Shown in pieces: positions 40,526-49,822 of a stretch of 64,000 nucleotides of DNA. Position 1 is the stretch's first letter; each line of letters starts with the position of its first letter. The stretch comes from Yamadazyma tenuis (Eukaryota > Ascomycota > Pichiomycetes > Serinales > Debaryomycetaceae): NCBI RefSeq assembly GCF_029203305.1, contig NC_089467.1, positions 806,001 through 870,000 of the forward strand. The letters run 5' to 3'. The position numbers and the translations under genes were made by a program. The notes below the pieces were generated by a model, which worked only from the letters and a program-made list of their open reading frames with translations, was not told the DNA's origin and ran no database searches.

Positions 40526-42391
40526 ATGCAAGTTAAGCTCCACAGATTGTTTGTACAACACAAGTTAAAGGTGCTTGCAGCTATACTTGGTGTCTTGGTA
40601 TGTTTGCAATTGCTCACCAATCGTAATGTGGTCATTGAGAAAACCATAAACACCGGTGACCAGAAGGGACCTCTGAAAGATCCGCTAGAGTTCGGCCAGA
40701 TCACCCCATCACAACCCGCCCCTGAAGACCATGTTCCTGGCGGCATTCAAGAGGACATCATGAAGGTGGCTGCCGAAGATCCCGTGAAGGGTTCACCTGA
40801 GTATGACGATTCTTCTGTGCCAACAAACAATCTCCCAAAGAAGGTCCTTGAGTCTTTAAGGGATTTCACCCTATTTTTCAACGGCGTAGAAGATTATGCT
40901 ATCAAATCTCCTTCGATTAAAGACAAGTACAAAAAGGAAAGAGCACGGGAGATTTTCGCCTCTAATAAAGATTTTCTCTTCTCTAAGGAATACTTGGAAA
41001 ATGTGTTGGACATTCCTCAGTCAACTTTTGAAGAATTGAAAAGGTCTCATACCAACTATGTGGAAAAACACATGAACAAACTTCTTTATAAGTATAAGCT
41101 ATCAACGTTTGGAAATTTATTGGAAACGGATCCTGAATGGAACTCGTACAAGGATACCAAAGGTTACGTTTTAATAGGAGGCGGGCAATACAGTTGGCTT
41201 TCCTACTTGGTTATCAAACAAATTAGGGCCACTGGATCGACTCTTCCCATTGAGTTGTTTTTTGCATCACGTGAAGAATACGAAAAGGAGTTCTGTGAAG
41301 ACTTGTTACCTGGTTACAAGGTTAGGTGTAACGTATTTGCCGATGAACTCTCGACCGATTTGAAAGAGCGGTTTGATCTTGGTGGGTATCAATATAAGAT
41401 GTTGGCTATTTTGAGCTCCCAATTTGAGAATGTCATATACTTGGATTCTGATAACTTTCCTGTGAGAAACCCAGAAGGTATACTAGAATCTTCCTTGTTC
41501 AAGGAAACAGGGTTAATTCTTTGGCCCGATGCCTGGGCCAGAACCACTAATCCTAAGTTCTATGACATTGCTGGAGTTGATGTGAAGGAAAAGAAAACCA
41601 CCCATAATAATTATGACAAGGCTCATGGAGAGAAACCTCTTGGCGAGTGCACCTTTGCTGATTCGTGGTACCATACTTTTGAAGGCACTCTTCCAGATCC
41701 AACCTCTGAAACTGGGATGATGATGATCAATAAGACTAAGCAAGTAAGAACATTACTTTTGAGTTTGTACTATAACTTGTTTGGACCTCACTTTTATTAC
41801 CCTTTGATGACTCAAGGATCAGCAGGTGAAGGTGATAAAGAAACCTTTATTGCAGCTGCTCATGTTTTGGGAGAACCGTACTTCCAAACTGCCAAACCGT
41901 TCTTGTGGGTTGGATATATGAGGGAAGATGCCCAGAAGTTTGCGTCCAAAGCTTTAGGTCACTACGATCCCGTGCAAAGTCAACAAGACCCCGACGGCGA
42001 CCTTGACTTTATGTTTATGCATTTATCGTACCCCAAGTTCTATCCAAATTGGCTTGTGGATAACCATGACTTGGTATACGCAGAGCTGGGCAAACACATC
42101 AGAATGTACAGTGACATTTATTCCAATGCCGGCTACGACTTTGACTTGAGAGTATTGCAGTTCTTTACGCAAGGATTGTGTGAAGCCTACTACGATGAAA
42201 AAGGAGTATCCGTATTTGGAGATAATTTGAAGAAAAACACCGAGTATATGGGGAACTACCTTGCGTATGTTAAGAACGACCCCGAAATTGAAGCCAAAAG
42301 GTGCAGAGAAGTATTTATTCCTCATTTGAAATGGTTGAAAGAAACCACCCAATTCCCCCACCTGGTGGTCCAACCGCATGGAGAGTGGTAG
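40526..42391 (+). CDS. MNN2: Mnn2/Mnn5-type Golgi alpha-1,2-mannosyltransferase
   Basis: The 621-residue type II membrane protein has a short cytosolic N-terminus, a signal-anchor (about residues 13-30, LKVLAAILGVLVCLQLL) and a luminal stem. The catalytic domain has GYVLIGGGQYSWLSYLVIK, IELFFAS, YKMLAILSS and a DxD motif (YLDSDNFP, Asp307 and Asp309) that binds Mn-GDP-mannose. LILWPDAWARTTNP and ETGMMMINK are also typical of the Mnn2 group. These enzymes start mannan side chains on N-glycans. CTG-clade yeasts carry several paralogues, so the exact member is uncertain. Confidence 0.85.
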   Translation: MQVKLHRLFVQHKLKVLAAILGVLVCLQLLTNRNVVIEKTINTGDQKGPLKDPLEFGQITPSQPAPEDHVPGGIQEDIMKVAAEDPVKGSPEYDDSSVPTNNLPKKVLESLRDFTLFFNGVEDYAIKSPSIKDKYKKERAREIFASNKDFLFSKEYLENVLDIPQSTFEELKRSHTNYVEKHMNKLLYKYKLSTFGNLLETDPEWNSYKDTKGYVLIGGGQYSWLSYLVIKQIRATGSTLPIELFFASREEYEKEFCEDLLPGYKVRCNVFADELSTDLKERFDLGGYQYKMLAILSSQFENVIYLDSDNFPVRNPEGILESSLFKETGLILWPDAWARTTNPKFYDIAGVDVKEKKTTHNNYDKAHGEKPLGECTFADSWYHTFEGTLPDPTSETGMMMINKTKQVRTLLLSLYYNLFGPHFYYPLMTQGSAGEGDKETFIAAAHVLGEPYFQTAKPFLWVGYMREDAQKFASKALGHYDPVQSQQDPDGDLDFMFMHLSYPKFYPNWLVDNHDLVYAELGKHIRMYSDIYSNAGYDFDLRVLQFFTQGLCEAYYDEKGVSVFGDNLKKNTEYMGNYLAYVKNDPEIEAKRCREVFIPHLKWLKETTQFPHLVVQPHGEW

Positions 42392-42545
42392 TTTAGCTCT
42401 AGATAAGCATGTTATAGATTTGATAAGAACTTGATGTATATGAGTCAGCTTCCCAAAACGGGTGTGGATCTAAATTCCGCAGGAGTCGCAAATTACGAAA
42501 TGTAAAATAGTATTATTGACTCCAACTTATATACCATTGCCATTC

Positions 42546-43457
42546 ATGTCATCCATAGTAAAAGCTCCATTGGCCAAATCTTTAAAGATCGCCCTTATCC
42601 AAATATCTGCTGGAAGCGATAAAGCTGCTAACTTGACAAAAGTGAAAAAGTTTATTGCCAATGCCGTTAAGGAGTCAAAGATAGGAAAGTTAGATTTGAT
42701 CATGTTACCAGAATGTTTCAATTCTCCTTACGCAGTTGACCAATTCGCCAATTACGCCGAAGTCATCCCATCGGGTGAAACCACCAGTTTCTTGTCAGGT
42801 TTGGCCAAGGAACACAAAGTGTTTTTGATTGGAGGTTCTATCCCTGAATTGGATGAAGCTGAAAGTAAAGTGTACAATACTTCATTGACATTTTCTCCAA
42901 CTGGTGAGCTCATTGCTAAACACAGAAAGGCACACTTGTTTGACATTGACATCCCTGGAGGAATTACTTTCAAAGAACTGGTGAGTTTGACGGGAGGAGA
43001 TAAAGCCACTGTTTTGAAGTTAGGAGATTTTGGAAACATTGGTATTGGAATTTGCTATGATATTAGATTCCCTGAATTGGCGACAATTGCCACCAGGTCC
43101 CCTTACAATTCGTTTGGAATGTTTTATCCCGGTGCTTTCAACACCACCACTGGTCCAATGCATTGGCATTTATTGGCCAGGTCCAGATCTGTTGACAACC
43201 AGATTTTCACCGTCTTGTGTAGTCCCGCTAGAGATGTCGAAGGAGGTGGATACCAAGCGTATGGCCACTCTTTGGTTGTGGATCCAGCTGGGAACATTAT
43301 CAGTGAAGCGGGTGAAGGTGAAGAAATCATATACGCAGAGCTTGATCCCTCTTTATTACCAAAAGTCAGAGAAGCTATTCCGGTTCATTTCCAACGTAGA
43401 TTCGACATTTACCCTGACTACGTTAGTGATGAATCGATCAAGGTTGGCGACAAGTAG
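42546..43457 (+). CDS. NIT3: Nit3-type nitrilase-family omega-amidase
   Basis: The 303-residue protein has the nitrilase catalytic triad: Glu56 (LPECFNSPY), Lys128 (KHRKAHLFD) and Cys170 (GICYDIRFPE). The segment GAFNTTTGPMHWHLLARSRS fits the Nit2/Nit3 omega-amidase branch, which hydrolyses alpha-ketoglutaramate or deaminated glutathione. The ATG at 42546 is used; the few codons before it lack an ATG. Residue 145 is coded by CTG (42978-42980) within F-K-E-x, where S. cerevisiae and human enzymes have an invariant Ser (FxES). This is the best single sign in the window that CTG is read as Ser. Confidence 0.92.
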   Translation: MSSIVKAPLAKSLKIALIQISAGSDKAANLTKVKKFIANAVKESKIGKLDLIMLPECFNSPYAVDQFANYAEVIPSGETTSFLSGLAKEHKVFLIGGSIPELDEAESKVYNTSLTFSPTGELIAKHRKAHLFDIDIPGGITFKELVSLTGGDKATVLKLGDFGNIGIGICYDIRFPELATIATRSPYNSFGMFYPGAFNTTTGPMHWHLLARSRSVDNQIFTVLCSPARDVEGGGYQAYGHSLVVDPAGNIISEAGEGEEIIYAELDPSLLPKVREAIPVHFQRRFDIYPDYVSDESIKVGDK

Positions 43458-43515
43458 GTTAGTGGGAATACTACATGGATTTATAGAGTGAATATTCTAA
43501 TGAACTGCCTATCTC

Positions 43516-44481
43516 CTAATCTTCGTGTTTAACCACAAAGTCCACCACCGTATCTACAAAGTCTTTGGGGTTTTCACTGATAACCCAATGGCCTGCCTTA
43601 ACATCTCTGATTTCGAAATTAGGAAAAAACCGGCCAATATCTGGAATATATTCATCTGGAACGTAGTCAGACTCGGTACCTCTGATGAACAAAGCAGGCC
43701 CTTTTGTCCACCGGCAAACACTAGGGTCATACGGCCAACTAGCAATGAGTCCAGCATGCAACGCATCATTGATGATATCCAATGGAACCTTACTGGTAAT
43801 AACATCGTCTTTCTTCCCTCTGTTCATGTTTGTCAATAAAAACTGTCTTATGTACTGGTTGGGTTCAACTTTGGCCAATTCCTTGTCCACATCTTTAATG
43901 TTTGTAAACTTATAATTCTCGGTGGCTCTTTTGAAAGCACCGATGTACTTGACAAATGTTGAGCTTGTGGAGCTGAATGCAACTGGTGCATTATCCACCG
44001 ATATTAACATTTTGAGAAGATCGGGTCTTCTCAATGCCAATGCCATGGCAGTCTTCCCTCCCATTGAATGACCTATCACCACTGGTTTCTCGAGGTTTTT
44101 GTTTTCAATGAACCGCTCCACATCGGCAGCTAGGCTCGGATAATCTAACCTTTTGATATGGGGAGACCGGCCGAAGTTCCTCAAGTCCGGAGAATAAACA
44201 TCACGCTTCAACTTAGATGCCAAAATCTTGCCAGCAGTTCGGTGGTTTACTCCAGAACCAAAAATCCCGTGCAAAATGATCAATGGACTGTTGGAGGTCT
44301 TCGTTTCTGCCTCGTACAAATCGTAGGCTAAATCTACCGTTTCAATGTTCGGGTCAAGTGCATCTCCCAAGTAGTCGGCAGAATTGCTTGCATAAGAGGA
44401 AGGTGTTCCATCGTAGTGTAAGAAGCGTCCAAAGCCTCGGGTGATGGTCCTAGATGCTATGACGTTGGCTTGGAAGCGCAT
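43516..44481 (-). CDS. IMO32: Mitochondrial alpha/beta hydrolase, Eat1/Imo32 family
   Basis: The 321-residue alpha/beta hydrolase has an oxyanion segment LIILHGIFGSG, nucleophile Ser139 in GHSMGGKT, and a C-terminal His in KAGHWV. The Arg-rich, acid-poor first 20 residues suggest mitochondrial import. This pattern (PDLRNFGRSPH, GHSMGGK, FIRGTESDYV) matches the yeast Imo32/Eat1 and human ABHD11 group. Eat1 makes ethyl acetate from acetyl-CoA and ethanol in several yeasts; Imo32 is less well characterised. The sequence alone does not decide between them. It converges with NIT3, with 58 bp between stops. Confidence 0.78.
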   Translation of the reverse strand: MRFQANVIASRTITRGFGRFLHYDGTPSSYASNSADYLGDALDPNIETVDLAYDLYEAETKTSNSPLIILHGIFGSGVNHRTAGKILASKLKRDVYSPDLRNFGRSPHIKRLDYPSLAADVERFIENKNLEKPVVIGHSMGGKTAMALALRRPDLLKMLISVDNAPVAFSSTSSTFVKYIGAFKRATENYKFTNIKDVDKELAKVEPNQYIRQFLLTNMNRGKKDDVITSKVPLDIINDALHAGLIASWPYDPSVCRWTKGPALFIRGTESDYVPDEYIPDIGRFFPNFEIRDVKAGHWVISENPKDFVDTVVDFVVKHED

Positions 44482-44975
44482 TGAGGTACTCAGTGATTTT
44501 CAGTGCGATTAAGTTTTGCGCAGCTCTGATTTAGGTTGAGATAACGCTTGCTGAGACTGACAGAAATATAAGGTAAACCTCGGCTTGAAACAGAAGCAAA
44601 ACAAGGAGAATTTTGGATATGATGTCAAGGTTACTTATACTTACTCAGTGCGGTATTGATAAGGTCACTTTCTTTTCAAGTCTAGCCCTTCGTAATAACC
44701 TGTAGTATGGTCAAGTAATGAAGTCAAAATATTAGTGAACTACGTTCATTATCGAGCGGAGGCTCTTGTAAGGGTTCTGCACTCACCATTGTATCATGGC
44801 CCAGGTTTGACATGTGGCCATTATTATGAACACTTTTGCAACAATATTTCCGTGGTGCATACGTCCGGATCCAGAGCAATTATCTTATGGTATGCAACCG
44901 ATTGCACTAAGTATAGAATGTGGCATTCGGAAAGTTAATTTGAAGGGAGCCACTAAGAACGCAAAATAAACCCTG

Positions 44976-44992
44976 ATGTAATGAAATTACAT
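44976..44992. promoter_or_regulatory. Inverted repeat upstream of first aldo-keto reductase
   Basis: ATGTAAT and ATTACAT form a 7-bp dyad around GAA. A third half-site, TTACATCA, follows at 45006-45013 in the same orientation as the second arm, and the left arm extends to TGATGTAAT. Arrangement and position (about 130-145 bp upstream of the start) suggest a dimeric bZIP-like factor site; the factor is unknown. Confidence 0.4.
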
Positions 44993-45074
44993 GTTGTGAC
45001 ACAAGTTACATCAAGTCAGCCTCCATATCTGGAATTTGCTGTCTTTCAAAGCATACAATATGTCTTCTGTTTGG

Positions 45075-45082
45075 TATAAAAG
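45075..45082 (+). promoter_or_regulatory. TATA box of first aldo-keto reductase
   Basis: TATAAAAG lies 39 bp upstream of the ATG at 45122, implying a short mRNA leader and inducible expression. Confidence 0.5.
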
Positions 45083-45121
45083 GTGCAGAATTTCCTTAGC
45101 TTTGTCCAACAAGCCAGGAAA

Positions 45122-46093
45122 ATGACTACAGTACAAACTTATACACAAACTGCACCCGTCTTTAAGACTGTTAACACATCGGTTGCAAATAAAAAGGTGA
45201 AATTCAACGATGGAAATCAATTTCCAATTGTTGGTTTGGGAACATGGAAAGCTAAAGACGAAGATGTTTACTACTCCGTCAAAAATGCCTTGGATTCTGG
45301 CTACAGGCATATTGACACCGCCGCTGCCTATGGAAATGAAGAACAAATAGGTAAAGCCATTAAGGATTCAGGAATCCCCAGAAAAGAACTCTATATAACC
45401 ACCAAATTGTGGTCTAATCGTCACCATGATCCAGTTGGGGCCATTAAAGAGTCACTAGACAAGTTGCAATTAGACTATGTCGACTTGTACCTCTTACATT
45501 GGCCTGTGTTTTTGAACCCCCAAGGAACACCTGCCAGAGTTCCTTTATTACCAAATGGACAAAGAGACATTGTTTTAGACTGGTCTTTTGTGAAGACATA
45601 CAGCTTAATGCATGATGTTCATGATTTGGGATTGGCAAAGTCTATCGGAGTTTCTAATTTTTCCGTGAAGAACATGAAGATATTATTGGCAGCACCTGAA
45701 ACTAAGATTACCCCAGTGGTAAATCAAGTGGAGTTGCACCCACACTTACCACAGTTTGCTTTGGGAGAATTATGTGCCCAACACGGTATCAAGCTCCAGG
45801 CCTATTCTCCATTAGGATCAAATGGAAGTCCCGTGTTAAAGGACGAGACTTTATTGACCATTGCAGAAAAGTATGGGGTTTCTCCTGCAACTGTGGTTTT
45901 CAGTTGGATGTGCAGAAGGGATGTCATCTACTTGCCCAAGTCGCTTAACAAGCATAGATTAGCTCTGAATTTAAAGAGTGTTGACTTGAGTGACGAGGAT
46001 GTCGATGCGATCAATCGTATCCATAAAACCTTCTCTAAGAGGTACAATGATCAAGATTGGTCTCCTATGAAGCCATTTGAAGAAGATGAGTAA
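45122..46093 (+). CDS. GCY1: Aldo-keto reductase, Gcy1/Ypr1-like
   Basis: The 323-residue (beta/alpha)8 reductase has the catalytic tetrad Asp65, Tyr70 (DTAAAYGNE), Lys95 (TTKLW) and His126 (LLHWP). The NADPH motif near the C-terminus is LPKSLNKHRL. Family members Gcy1 and Ypr1 reduce aldehydes and act as NADP glycerol dehydrogenases. The ATG at 45122 is the first in frame. A C-terminal CTG in RLA-x-NLK sits where many relatives have Glu or Gln, again favouring Ser. It is followed by a tandem paralogue in the same direction; precise substrate cannot be told. Confidence 0.85.
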   Translation: MTTVQTYTQTAPVFKTVNTSVANKKVKFNDGNQFPIVGLGTWKAKDEDVYYSVKNALDSGYRHIDTAAAYGNEEQIGKAIKDSGIPRKELYITTKLWSNRHHDPVGAIKESLDKLQLDYVDLYLLHWPVFLNPQGTPARVPLLPNGQRDIVLDWSFVKTYSLMHDVHDLGLAKSIGVSNFSVKNMKILLAAPETKITPVVNQVELHPHLPQFALGELCAQHGIKLQAYSPLGSNGSPVLKDETLLTIAEKYGVSPATVVFSWMCRRDVIYLPKSLNKHRLALNLKSVDLSDEDVDAINRIHKTFSKRYNDQDWSPMKPFEEDE

Positions 46094-46399
46094 AGAGTGA
46101 TTTTGGGATCAGTGCAGGCTGTAGATTATTGATAGGCGTTTTTAGTAAATACACTAGTGGCCTTTTGACTAGGATTAGGTTTTGGTTTAGCAAGGAAGAC
46201 TTCACTAGAGAAGGTTCTAGACTATGGTTTAGCAGGAGACTCAGAGGGGTGTAAATAATATCACAAACGTCATGATCCATTAGTTTGATGTTTGTAATTA
46301 ATGAGAGAAACGGTTCCAACACTCAAAAATGGAACGTTGCAGATGTGTCAAAGTTGATATAAAAAATTCGGGCCTTTCGCAAATTTCCAATTATCAACT
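46094..46399. other. Spacer between the tandem aldo-keto reductases
   Basis: 306 bp with a TATA box TATAAAAAA at 46359-46367, 33 bp before the second start, so the second gene probably has its own promoter. Nothing else is seen. Confidence 0.6.
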
Positions 46400-47367
46400 A
46401 TGACGTCTCCTGACAAGTAAGTTTCTGTCATCGATATTACTCACTAATACATACTAACAGTCACAGGTGTACTACAACATTCAAACTCAACAACGGAACT
46501 TCCATTCCAGCTATTGGATTGGGAACCTGGAAAGCCAGAGATGAGGAAAGCTATGAGTCGGTAATCCATGCCCTAAAGTCCGGATACAGACACATTGACA
46601 CTGCTGCTGCGTACGCCAACGAGGCTCCTGTCGGAAAAGCCATCAAAGATTCGGGAATTCCCCGGTCTGAAGTTTATGTGACCACCAAATTGTGGTGCAC
46701 TAGGCACAATGAGCCCGTCAAGGCATTGAAAGAGTCTCTTGAAAAGTTGGGTTTGAAGTATGTGGATTTGTATTTGATGCATTGGCCCGTTCCTTTGAAC
46801 CCTCAATCAGGCGAAAAATTCCCCATGTTGCCCAATGGTAAGAGAGACATTGTGTTCGATTGGAGTTTTGTAAAGACATTTGAGTTGATGCAAGAATGTG
46901 TAAAATTGGGTCTCGCTAAATCGATTGGTGTATCCAACTTCTCAATCAAAAACTTGAAAACTCTTTTAGCCGCCAACCTTGAAATCAAGCCGGTTGCTAA
47001 CCAAGTGGAACTCCACCCACAATTACCTCTCTTGGAATTGGCTGATTTTTGCAAGCAACACCAGATTGTCTTGGAAGCTTATTCTCCTTTAGGATCGGAC
47101 GGTGCTCCCGTCTTGAAAGACGAGACTATCATCAAGTTGGCAGCAAAGTATCAAGTGGCTCCATCAGTGATTGTGTTCAGTTGGTTGGTTGCTCGTGGAA
47201 TCTGTGGTTTACCAAAGTCCATCAACCCTCTGAGAATTGAACAGAATTTGTTGGTGATCGACCTTGCACCTGAGGACGTTGAGACCATCAACAATATCCA
47301 CAAGAAGAAGTCCATTCGTTACATCAACCCTGATTGGGACCCAGTTGATGTCTTTAGTGAAGTCTAG
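46400..47367 (+). CDS. Second aldo-keto reductase, tandem paralogue, two exons
   Basis: Exon 1 is 46400-46416 (MTSPD plus two bases) and exon 2 is 46467-47367, giving 305 residues. Without splicing the frame has no ATG before the conserved GLGTW strand. Splicing adds K-CTTTFKLNNGTSIPAIGLGTW, which aligns with the first reductase. The tetrad is Asp50, Tyr55, Lys80 and His111 (LMHWP); the cofactor motif is LPKSINPLRIEQN. It is clearly a duplicate of the upstream gene, now well diverged, and probably also a Gcy1/Ypr1-type NADPH reductase. It converges on the dehydrogenase gene with 57 bp between stops. Confidence 0.85.
46417..46466 (+). other. Very short spliceosomal intron (50 bp)
   Basis: The donor GTAAGT begins at 46417, the branch point TACTAAC lies at 46452-46458, and the acceptor CACAG ends at 46466, eight bases after the branch sequence. 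An earlier AG (46459-46460) would break the frame. Fifty bases is near the lower limit for yeast introns. Confidence 0.85.
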
Positions 47368-47424
47368 AGGATTGAGACAAGCTTATGGTGTAGTGAAGAT
47401 AAAATTTATAGGTCTATAAACATC

Positions 47425-48480
47425 CTAGTCAAAAGCAGCAGCGTAGTCGGTCAAAGCGACTCTATATCTCACGTCACCTTTGTAGGTCTTGGTTAAGCCC
47501 AACTTGACGTTTTCTTCCGAAATAGGTAATACTTCAGTCCATGGGAGGATGTTGTTCTTGGCTGCAAGTTCTAACATTTCAAGCATTTCCTTTCTGTTAC
47601 CCAAGTGAGAACTACCAAAAGAAGCCCCGTTTCCAATGAAGTGTTGAGCCTTCAACTCAAATGGTGTTTCTGGCAATCCAGCCGATACGTAGTTACCATA
47701 GACGGTCAAACAGCTGAAATAATCACCAGTGAAACCCTTGTTGGAGTTGGCACATGACAAAATAAAGTCAAATTCCATTTTGTAAGGAGCAGCCCAGTTT
47801 TCTTTGGTGGTGTCAATATAGTGTTTAGCACCCATCTTAAGAGAGTCTTCCTTCTTCGAATCACCTCTAGACATAGCATATACCTCGGCTCCCAAGGCAG
47901 CTGCAAACTGGATAGCCATGTGGCCAAGACCTCCGATACCAACAATACCCACCTTCATACCAGGCTTGGTGATGGCTCTTTTCAATGGAGCAAACACAGT
48001 TATACCCGCGCAAAATAAGGGAGCAGCTTCAGCTTTGTCCAATTGTTTTGGAACACCAAACGCAAACTGTTCATTGGCTGATACATAGTTGGAGTAACCA
48101 CCGTAGATAACCTCTCCGTTCTTTGTAGAGTTGTAGGTATCAATGACATCTTTACAATAAGTTTCCTCTCCCATATCACATGCTTTACAACTCCAACAAG
48201 CATCAACTTGAGCACCCACACCAACTCTATCACCCACCTTGAACAACGTAACTTTGTCTCCGATTTTGGTTACAGATCCAATGATCTCATGCCCAGGAAT
48301 AACAGGTAAGATTGGACCTCCCCATCCACCGGTGGCGGTGTGGACATCAGTTCCACAAATTCCACAGTGATCCACCTTGATCACCACGTCGTAATCCCCA
48401 ACGGTTCTGGCCTTGAAAGTGATTTTCTTAGCCTCATTGTACTTGGTAGTATCGTGAATAGCAAACCCTTGATAGCTCAT
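47425..48480 (-). CDS. ADH6: NADP-dependent cinnamyl-type alcohol dehydrogenase (Adh6/Adh7)
   Basis: The 351-residue zinc dehydrogenase has the catalytic ligands Cys42 (GICGTD) and His64-Glu65 (PGHEIIG), with a third Cys in LFCAGITV. Structural zinc is bound by Cys95, Cys98, Cys101 and Cys109 (CWSCKACDMGEETYC). The Rossmann motif is GIVGIGGLGHMA, and MSRGDSKKED after the second strand fits NADP preference as in Adh6/Adh7. These enzymes reduce cinnamaldehyde, furfural and medium-chain aldehydes, a detoxification role. The start is the first ATG. Next to the two aldo-keto reductases it forms a run of NADPH-linked carbonyl reductases. Confidence 0.87.
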   Translation of the reverse strand: MSYQGFAIHDTTKYNEAKKITFKARTVGDYDVVIKVDHCGICGTDVHTATGGWGGPILPVIPGHEIIGSVTKIGDKVTLFKVGDRVGVGAQVDACWSCKACDMGEETYCKDVIDTYNSTKNGEVIYGGYSNYVSANEQFAFGVPKQLDKAEAAPLFCAGITVFAPLKRAITKPGMKVGIVGIGGLGHMAIQFAAALGAEVYAMSRGDSKKEDSLKMGAKHYIDTTKENWAAPYKMEFDFILSCANSNKGFTGDYFSCLTVYGNYVSAGLPETPFELKAQHFIGNGASFGSSHLGNRKEMLEMLELAAKNNILPWTEVLPISEENVKLGLTKTYKGDVRYRVALTDYAAAFD

Positions 48481-48910
48481 ATTGAAGTTGAGATGTTTTT
48501 AAAAAAGCGGTTGAAAAAAATTCATTCTTACTTGCTCCTGTCCAGTCTTATATCTTGCACCGGGATTTGCGCCCGTCGACTTTTCGCGATATCGATAAAA
48601 GGGCTGCAAGGCCGTTATTGGCATACGCTCAATTCAGAGTTGCGTCCATCACCCTCATCGCGAGGGGCACAAAGTGGAGTCATAGACACCACTGCGAAGG
48701 TGCATCAATTTTCTACTATGATCTGAGTCAGTACCTTGTCGATGGTAGTTGGTGACTCGGATGTATGCTACCAATTCCGTCAACAGATCCGGTATTACGC
48801 CTACCGCACTTTGGTCGCATACAATTACCCTTCGGAAAAATTCTAAATGCAGCCGGAGTCTCGGTCAATATCTCTAATGTTCCATTACTATAAATTCATA
48901 CTATACAACT
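48481..48910. other. Intergenic region between ADH6-like gene and SHO1
   Basis: 430 bp containing the promoter of the dehydrogenase and the 3' end of SHO1. It has a moderately GC-rich middle (48550-48700). No conserved frame or RNA gene is seen. Confidence 0.55.
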
Positions 48911-49822
48911 TCAATCCAATAACTTAACGTAGTTGGAAGGACATATGCCGATTTGGCCATTAGCCTTCTTGGCCTGCCACCATTTACCGTCAATGTCATC
49001 AACTTCCAAAATCTCATCCTTAACAAAAGAGATTTCGTTGATGTCATCGGGGTTGGCATCGTAGCTATATAAGGCCTTGGCCTTGTACCGGAAGTTCATC
49101 ACCGGCTGGCTGTCAGCCTGTTCATTGTTGTAAATGGTCGACCGTTTCTGGTTGCTGGTTAAGTCTCTGTTGTTTATGTCAGAAGACGAAAAGTTTTCCA
49201 ATCCATTCAACTGAGATGATGACATGTATGGAGTATTGGAAGACTTGTTATTCGTGGTCAACTGACTTTGTCTCAAGTTATTGTCTTGGAAGTGACCAGC
49301 ATCTTGGGATGGATTTGCGTATCTCTTGAATTCTTCCTCATTGTCATCGTCCAAGTTATGGGCGTTGAAGTTCTTGTCATCCAAATGGTTGTGATGCGAA
49401 GGCTTCAATGAGAACGAGTCGATGAATTGGTTGGTGGGACTTTCTGGGTGACCTCCAAAGTATATGATGAGGGTCAAATTCAACATCGCCAACAACATGC
49501 AACCAGCGGCACAACACAAGTTAGCACTAGAAGTGGAGTTGTAGATCAAGTTGTTGGTGGAGTTTGACGTGTACACAAACGCAATCGACAATAAACCCAC
49601 CAATGTGAACTTGTACAATTCAATGATATTGAATAAATACAAAAACAATATGGCAATGATAAGAAGAATTTGATATACCAAACCCCACCATGTGAATCTG
49701 GGGAACTTGCTTTGATCGCTACTGGCAGCACCGGCTATGGCCACGATCCAGGTTATGACGCCAAAACTGAGGGTAGATATGGCAAAGGGGTCAGCCAAGA
49801 AGCCCGAGATTTTAAAAGGCAT
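48911..49822 (-). CDS. SHO1: Sho1 osmosensor of the HOG pathway
   Basis: The 303-residue protein has four membrane segments in the first about 125 residues (for example AISTLSFGVITWIVAIAG and LLIIAILFLYLF), a disordered cytosolic linker, and a C-terminal SH3 domain (ALYSYDANPDD, ISFVKDEILEV, KWWQAKKANGQIG, PSNYVKLL). This is the Sho1 architecture. Sho1 scaffolds Ste11, Pbs2 and Opy2 in osmostress and filamentation signalling, with the SH3 binding the Pbs2 proline motif. The start is the first ATG. It diverges from AOX across 1.16 kb. Confidence 0.95.
   Translation of the reverse strand: MPFKISGFLADPFAISTLSFGVITWIVAIAGAASSDQSKFPRFTWWGLVYQILLIIAILFLYLFNIIELYKFTLVGLLSIAFVYTSNSTNNLIYNSTSSANLCCAAGCMLLAMLNLTLIIYFGGHPESPTNQFIDSFSLKPSHHNHLDDKNFNAHNLDDDNEEEFKRYANPSQDAGHFQDNNLRQSQLTTNNKSSNTPYMSSSQLNGLENFSSSDINNRDLTSNQKRSTIYNNEQADSQPVMNFRYKAKALYSYDANPDDINEISFVKDEILEVDDIDGKWWQAKKANGQIGICPSNYVKLLD

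Larger units (their letters stand above)
44482..45121. other. Divergent promoter region between hydrolase and first aldo-keto reductase
   Basis: 640 bp. Notable are the dyad ATGTAAT-GAA-ATTACAT (44976-44992), a further TTACATCA at 45006-45013 and a TATA box TATAAAAG at 45075-45082. No conserved frame was found. Confidence 0.6.
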
